The notes beneath the pieces were generated by a model, which saw nothing but the letters and a program-made list of their open reading frames with translations, did not search any database and was not told the DNA's origin. A stretch of DNA of 37,171 nt from Protofrankia sp. CiP1_Cm_nod1 (GTDB lineage: Bacteria; Actinomycetota; Actinomycetes; Frankiales; Frankiaceae): the NCBI RefSeq assembly GCF_920888515.1, contig NZ_CAKKTM010000027.1, positions 1 to 37,171 of the forward strand, in the 5' to 3' direction. Of this stretch, positions 33,265-37,171 are shown one piece after another. Both the position numbers and the translations under genes were made by a program. The first letter of the stretch is position 1; every line of letters begins with the position of its first letter.

Positions 33265-34935
33265 GTGTCGATTGAATACACGCGCCTAAACAAGAAAATA
33301 GATTATACTCATCCGACGAGAGGGAAGAAGACGAGCGAACCTGCTCGTGCCGCTGTTCCGATCGTCGATCTCGACGCCGCACTGGCTGCCGGTTGTGGGA
33401 CCAGCAGAATCTGGTCGAGGGCGAACGGCCCAGCTTCGCAGGCTGTCGGCTCGACCCTTGCGATCGTCGAACAGCCGCGATTCATCAGTGATGATCCGGA
33501 CGACGGTATGACAGCCGTGATCGCAGAACGTGGCTACAGTGGTCGATCTGTTCTCGTCGGGACGGACGGCCGGTCCCTCACCCCCAGGAACTTCGTCGAC
33601 TACGACGTTGCATACGCCGCAAACGGTTCCGTTGCGCTGGCTCGCAGGCACACGGCGGAAGCTCTCGGTATTCCGGCTGGTGGTGACTACATCCAAGCTC
33701 ATATTCCCCATGTCGCTTTTGAAAATAGTTCGCCGTGGTCACGCGTGGCCCTGTTGTCCCGTGAACAGCCTTATACGGGACTCGCCGGAGCCAGCCCCCG
33801 ACCTGAGCGAGCGATGTTCGAGACGTTCTCGGTAGCGATCACAGCTGATGGTTCACGGGCGGTGTTCCTGGAGTTTCGGCCGGCTGGCAGCCCCGACTGC
33901 GCGCTGTGGGAATACGATCTGACACACAGGACATGGCGCTGGGTCACTGGCAATCCTGCCGGCAGCCACTGGCAGGCGGCGCCGCTCGCGTACAGCCCGG
34001 ACGGCACCTGGCTACTGGTCGGGAGCAACCCACCTGCTCTTGTGCGTCTCCCCGACGGCATGATTTTTCCGCTCGGTAAGGACGTGTTCGGTGTGCACAT
34101 TGTCGACGCAGGATGGTGGCCGACGCGTCCCGGCCATCTGGTGGCTACGGGGCCTGGTCAGAAATCCGAAGCTGATGTGTTCGATGTTGATCTCGAACGG
34201 GGCCGTGCCAAGGAATTGTGCAGGATTCGGGGACAGCAGTCAAAAGTCAGCTTGCTTGTCGCAAGCCCTCGTGTGTCTGCTGATGGACGTTGGCTGGCTT
34301 TTCTTGCCCCGGTAGGTATGGATCCGACAGCTGACGCAGGCCGTGGGAGCGGGAAGCGTCCCTTCGTCGCGGATCTCGCCTCATCCGAATGTGAGCTTGT
34401 GTTGCCGGTACGATTTTCCTGCGGCGTCGAACGTTCCTGTGCGCGGGTCATCTGGGTCGACCAGACCGTGTCCGACGGTACATTTCAGCCTGCAGCGGCT
34501 CTGCAGGCGGGATCACGGCCTGCTTTTGGTAATCCTGTGCTCGCCGGATCGCAGGTCGAAATGTTTCGGAAGCAACATGCCTGCGCGGCTCAACTCATGT
34601 TCGATGCCATCAGTAAGTCCGGTACGGAGCCCATGCTGGTGACGGAGGAGATTCGCCGTTTCTGCGCCGGCGCGCTTGAGGCCGACCCGTCCTTCGCGGA
34701 TACTCTCGAGGGTCCCGAGTCATGGACCTTTGTAATGTATGTCGGAACAGGTTCACCGCGCGATGACCGAGACGGCTGGCTGGCCCTCTCCTCCGACCTC
34801 GGGCGGCTGAGAGCGGGCGAGCCCATGGAGAGCGATATCAGCGGCAGGCTGCATGCGACAGTACCTGAGCCGCAAACGCCATCGGACACGAATTCATCTC
34901 GCAGAAGACCGCGACTGTGGAATCGTGACCGTTGA
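33265..34935 (+). CDS. Beta-propeller (WD40/TolB-like) protein
   Basis: 556 residues from GTG 33265, which has GGAGGAGG just upstream. Repeated strands such as SVAITADGSRAVFLEF, then CALWEYDLTHRTWRWVTG, LAYSPDGTWLLVGSNPPALV and SPRVSADGRWLAFLAPVG point to a propeller of about six to seven blades. The C-terminal 130 residues are helical (FRKQHACAAQLMFDAISKSG; RRFCAGALEADPSFADTL) and end in a basic tail. There is no signal peptide, so it is probably cytosolic. The function is unknown. The base composition is less GC-rich than the neighbours, suggesting transfer. It may form an operon with the following CXXC gene and the TerD gene. Confidence 0.78.
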   Translation: MSIEYTRLNKKIDYTHPTRGKKTSEPARAAVPIVDLDAALAAGCGTSRIWSRANGPASQAVGSTLAIVEQPRFISDDPDDGMTAVIAERGYSGRSVLVGTDGRSLTPRNFVDYDVAYAANGSVALARRHTAEALGIPAGGDYIQAHIPHVAFENSSPWSRVALLSREQPYTGLAGASPRPERAMFETFSVAITADGSRAVFLEFRPAGSPDCALWEYDLTHRTWRWVTGNPAGSHWQAAPLAYSPDGTWLLVGSNPPALVRLPDGMIFPLGKDVFGVHIVDAGWWPTRPGHLVATGPGQKSEADVFDVDLERGRAKELCRIRGQQSKVSLLVASPRVSADGRWLAFLAPVGMDPTADAGRGSGKRPFVADLASSECELVLPVRFSCGVERSCARVIWVDQTVSDGTFQPAAALQAGSRPAFGNPVLAGSQVEMFRKQHACAAQLMFDAISKSGTEPMLVTEEIRRFCAGALEADPSFADTLEGPESWTFVMYVGTGSPRDDRDGWLALSSDLGRLRAGEPMESDISGRLHATVPEPQTPSDTNSSRRRPRLWNRDR

Positions 34936-35012
34936 TATAGACCAGTTTTTAGTGGCTCCGTCAGTTCTTCTCTTCAAATAGCTCTCAACCATGTCGTGAA
35001 GGAGATCTCGCT

Positions 35013-35192
35013 GTGAGATGGCAGGGTGACCGGACGGGTGTGCAGTGCAAGAAGTGCAAGAAGAAGGTCAAGATTGTTCGCTGCCCCAAGTGCAACGGCA
35101 TCGGTGGAGGATGGACTACGCAGTGCAGCAGGTGCAACAGCAGCGGATACGTCTGTGAGAACTCGAACGATCAGTGGCATCAGTACAAGTAA
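35013..35192 (+). CDS. 59-residue CXXC zinc-ribbon-like protein
   Basis: GTG 35013 is preceded by GGAGA 7 bases upstream. The protein has cysteine pairs CKKC, CPKC-NG-IGG, CSRC-NSSG and a final YVC, a pattern like the DnaJ cysteine-rich zinc finger (C-xx-C-x-G-x-G), with lysines around the first knuckles (CKKCKKKVKIVRCPKC). It should bind one or two zinc ions. It may act as a small adaptor for protein or RNA. It is only 180 bp long and sits between the propeller and TerD genes on the same strand. Confidence 0.75.
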   Translation: MRWQGDRTGVQCKKCKKKVKIVRCPKCNGIGGGWTTQCSRCNSSGYVCENSNDQWHQYK

Positions 35193-35292
35193 TCGTATCG
35201 CTCCTACTCGTGGTCGTCGGCAAAGCTGCGGGTAGGAGCGGCATGGATGGCGAAAAAGGAAGTGCTGGCTGAAACAGGGCGGTGGAGTCTGA

Positions 35293-36316
35293 ATGCGATC
35301 CATGCACGTCAAGTTCTCGACTACGCTCACCGAGCGTGAATTCGGAGCGATCTTCAAGGGGCGTGGCGACGCAACGCAGGGCCTGACCGGGAGGATGGTT
35401 AAGCAGGGTTCGGCACATCAAGACCGATGGTGATGTTGCATTCGAGTATTTCACGCCACGAGACGACTCGCCTTTCAGCGTTCTCGATGACGACAAGCCG
35501 ACCTTCACCGTTGGTGTGCACATCCCGACTTTCCTGGCTACCAACGGTGGATCGGCAACCCTGCACATGTACACCTGGGAGCGTGATGACAGGCGCGAGG
35601 TAGTCCTGTATTCACCTCATACGATCATGGGCGGAAGAAGTTCCCGTAACTACCTGGACAAGTTTCTCATGGAATTCCAGCACCATGATCCAGAAATTGC
35701 CTTCCAGCTCCAGGGGCAGAAACCTGATACTGATGCCGGTAGTGGGCCGCAGACGGTAGACGCCGACTTTCCTCCGCTTGACGGCGCGACTGTTCTTGTC
35801 CGAGGAGCGAATGTTCCACTGCCGGTCGTTCCGATACGGGTGGCGCTTCTCCGGAAAGGTGGAGCAAGCGACGATCTCGATGTCAGCGCTCTGCCGTGCG
35901 GATCCGACGCCCACGTGCTCGATCCGGAAGCAACTGTCTTCTACAACCAGCCGACTGGTGCCGCCGGAACCGTCCATATGTCCGGTCGGACGCAGCAGGC
36001 CGATGGTACCTGGACCGACAGCATTTTCGTTGATCTTCCTCGTGTTCCGGCATCGGTCGGCCAGGTGGTTTTTACGGCGAGCCTCGATTGTTCCGGCGCG
36101 ACTGCTCTTGCCGCGGTTACTGATCTGCGTATCGCGGCAGTCGCGGATCGCGAGGTGCTCGCTGTCTTCCCGGTGACCGGGCTCAGTACAGAAAGCGCGA
36201 TCGTCGCTGTCGAGGTCTACCGGCGCGCAAATGGCTGGCGTCTTCGCGGTGTCGGTCAGGGCTGGGCGGATGGTCTTGCCGGCCTGGCGCGCGACTACGG
36301 TATCGAAGTGGAATAA
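35293..36316 (+). pseudogene. TerD-domain gene with probable +1 frameshift near 35410
   Basis: The 5' frame starts at ATG 35293 after GGTGGAG and encodes MRSMHVKFSTTLTEREFGAI, then FKGRGDATQGLTGRMVKQ, ending at TGA 35431-35433. From about 35412, a second frame continues HIKTDGDVAFEYFTPRDDSP and VLDDDKPTFTVGVHIPTFLA with no start codon of its own before GTG 35516, which is inside a strand. Joining them needs one skipped base around GGGTTCGGCAC. The C-terminal half is a TerD domain: VLVRGANVPLPVVPIRVALL, VGQVVFTASLDCSGATALAA, and RRANGWRLRGVGQGWADGLA (the hallmark end). The N-terminal 150 residues are a separate beta-rich domain. It may be a real pseudogene, a programmed shift or a sequencing error; translation of 35516-36316 alone is the minimal alternative. 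Confidence 0.65.
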
Positions 36317-36402
36317 ATGGAAAAATCCTGAGCACGAACCATCTCGATGGTCGTGGTATCCAACTGATCGTTACAGGGACTGCGCGGGGCGGTTCGTCAG
36401 GG

Positions 36403-36660
36403 TTATGCCGTGCGCGCTGTCGAGGCGGCGGGCAGGATCCGATCGGCCCACTCGCGGGCTGCGGCGGCCTCATGAGCTGGGACGGGGCCGAGTTCGGCCT
36501 CCAGTTCGCTGAGGTAGGCGTCCAGTTCGGCGATCTTGGCATGCCGGTCCAGTTCCTCGGCCAGTGCCGCCGAGGCGAGGCGGGAGATGCTCAGGCCGGC
36601 GGCTCGGGCGGACTCCATCAGTTCATCGGAGACGGTAATGTTCACTCTTGCCATGCGCAT
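36403..36660 (-). CDS. CcdA-like ribbon-helix-helix antitoxin, orphan
   Basis: About 85 residues. ARVNITVSDELMESARAAGL, then SISRLASAALAEELDRHAKI gives the ribbon strand followed by two helices of an RHH DNA-binding dimer. The C-terminal LDAYLSELEAELGPVPAHEA and AREWADRIL would contact a toxin. The start could be ATG 36660 or ATG 36654. No Shine-Dalgarno is seen. No toxin gene follows: the next 86 bp run into the TerD gene end. It may be an orphan repressor or a leftover of a pair. Confidence 0.75.
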   Translation of the reverse strand: MRMARVNITVSDELMESARAAGLSISRLASAALAEELDRHAKIAELDAYLSELEAELGPVPAHEAAAAREWADRILPAASTARTA

Positions 36661-36734
36661 AATATGCACACTCGGCGTGGGGTACCGAGTGGTTGCCCTG
36701 TGCTCCGTCCTGACGATGGAGCAGCTCGACGGCT

Positions 36735-37171
36735 CTAGTAAACGGTGACTCGGCCGCCGGAGGTGCCGGCGGTGAAGATGGCCAGGCAGCGGCCGCTCGA
36801 GTTGGCGACGAGCCACAGGTGGTTGACGTAGGTGTTGCTCGAATAGGAGTTTCCCGGTGTCAGGAACGAGGCCGCGGCCATTCGGGAGCCGTTGAAGTCG
36901 AGCCAGTAGATCTGCACGGTTTCCGGGCTCTGGTTGCTGAACGTGGCCAGGACGCCGTCCGTGGTGCGGGCGGAGACCAGGCGTCCCTCGTCCGCGCACG
37001 AGTACCGGGTGAGGTTCCCGGTGAAGCTGAACGTGTGGGCGGCCGGCGGCTGGTTGGCCGCTGGCTGGGTGGCTGGCGGTTGAGCGGCCGGCGGCTGGCT
37101 GGCGGGCGGTGGCGCGTTGTTGCCCGGGGAGTCACGGTTGGTCTCCGCAGCGGGCGCCGCCGCCGCGGGCC
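36735..37171 (-). CDS. Protein with C-terminal VHL-beta-like domain, 5' truncated by window edge
   Basis: The frame is open from the window end (37171) to TAG 36737-36735. The visible N-terminal part is Pro/Ala/Gln-rich (NNAPPPASQPPAAQPPATQP), a linker as in surface or kinase-attached ectodomains. The C-terminal 85 residues read VLATFSNQSPETVQIYWLDF, then NGSRMAAASFLTPGNSYSSN, TYVNHLWLVANSSGRCLAIF and TAGTSG. The pattern (N-x-(S/T)...V-x-(V/I)-YWLD-x-x-G...L-x-P-G-x-(S/T)...TY-x-x-H-(P/L)-W) matches the pVHL beta domain. Bacterial copies are probably extracellular protein-binding modules. The upstream part, perhaps a kinase or secreted protein, is unseen. Confidence 0.7.
   Translation of the reverse strand, partial: PAAAAPAAETNRDSPGNNAPPPASQPPAAQPPATQPAANQPPAAHTFSFTGNLTRYSCADEGRLVSARTTDGVLATFSNQSPETVQIYWLDFNGSRMAAASFLTPGNSYSSNTYVNHLWLVANSSGRCLAIFTAGTSGGRVTVY

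Overview
The window is high-GC, densely coded DNA from an actinobacterium. The gene set suggests a Frankia-like or related filamentous genome: a two-domain actinobacterial 3'-5' exonuclease/DNA polymerase I, PASTA-type Ser/Thr kinase signalling, nSTAND1-WD40 NTPases, proline/glycine/tyrosine-rich TM2 and RDD membrane proteins, and many GTG/TTG starts. The genus assignment is inference. Most of the window is accessory: conflict, signalling and stress-type genes mixed with gene remnants.

Layout. 1-0.8 kb: 3' end of a family A DNA polymerase with an in-frame tandem repeat, followed by a repeat-rich spacer carrying a perfect 21-bp-arm hairpin. 1.37-4.9 kb: a tight three-gene operon (TelA-like, a small unknown, and a large TerD-domain protein). 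5.0-6.3 kb: three decayed genes in a row (glycerophosphodiesterase, crotonase, aminoglycoside-phosphotransferase-like). 6.5-8.9 kb: an acyl-CoA synthetase with an operator-like promoter, and a convergent SRPBCC protein. 9.5-16.8 kb: the most unusual locus. A 1545-residue protein (Sm-like N-terminus, TPR region, beta-sandwich, P-loop ATPase) is followed 2 nt later by a second, related P-loop ATPase; divergently transcribed from the pair is a TIR-like nucleotide-binding protein. This looks like an effector/sensor conflict module that I cannot match to a named system.

17.3-22.8 kb: TM2 and DUF2752 membrane proteins, a MarR regulator, a broken ATPase/DUF4143 gene, a YccF membrane protein, an epoxide hydrolase and a Phd/RelE-type toxin-antitoxin pair. 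23.1-28.8 kb: a giant HTH-nSTAND1-transmembrane-14xWD40 protein and an uncharacterised actinobacterial protein closed by a GC-rich hairpin. 29.1-36.3 kb: a co-directional signalling island containing a small membrane protein, a Ser/Thr kinase with PASTA and NPCBM-like ectodomain, a translationally coupled FHA-like protein, an RDD membrane protein, a beta-propeller protein, a 59-residue CXXC protein and a second TerD-domain gene that appears frameshifted. 36.4-37.2 kb: an orphan CcdA-like antitoxin, then the 3' end of a secreted or surface protein ending in a VHL-beta-like domain.

The two TerD-domain loci bracket the kinase and NTPase genes, so this may be one large Ter-linked stress and conflict island interrupted by decayed metabolic genes. 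The stretch from about 33.2 to 36.3 kb is visibly less GC-biased than the rest, consistent with separate acquisition. All assignments rest on reading motifs by eye; no database search was run.
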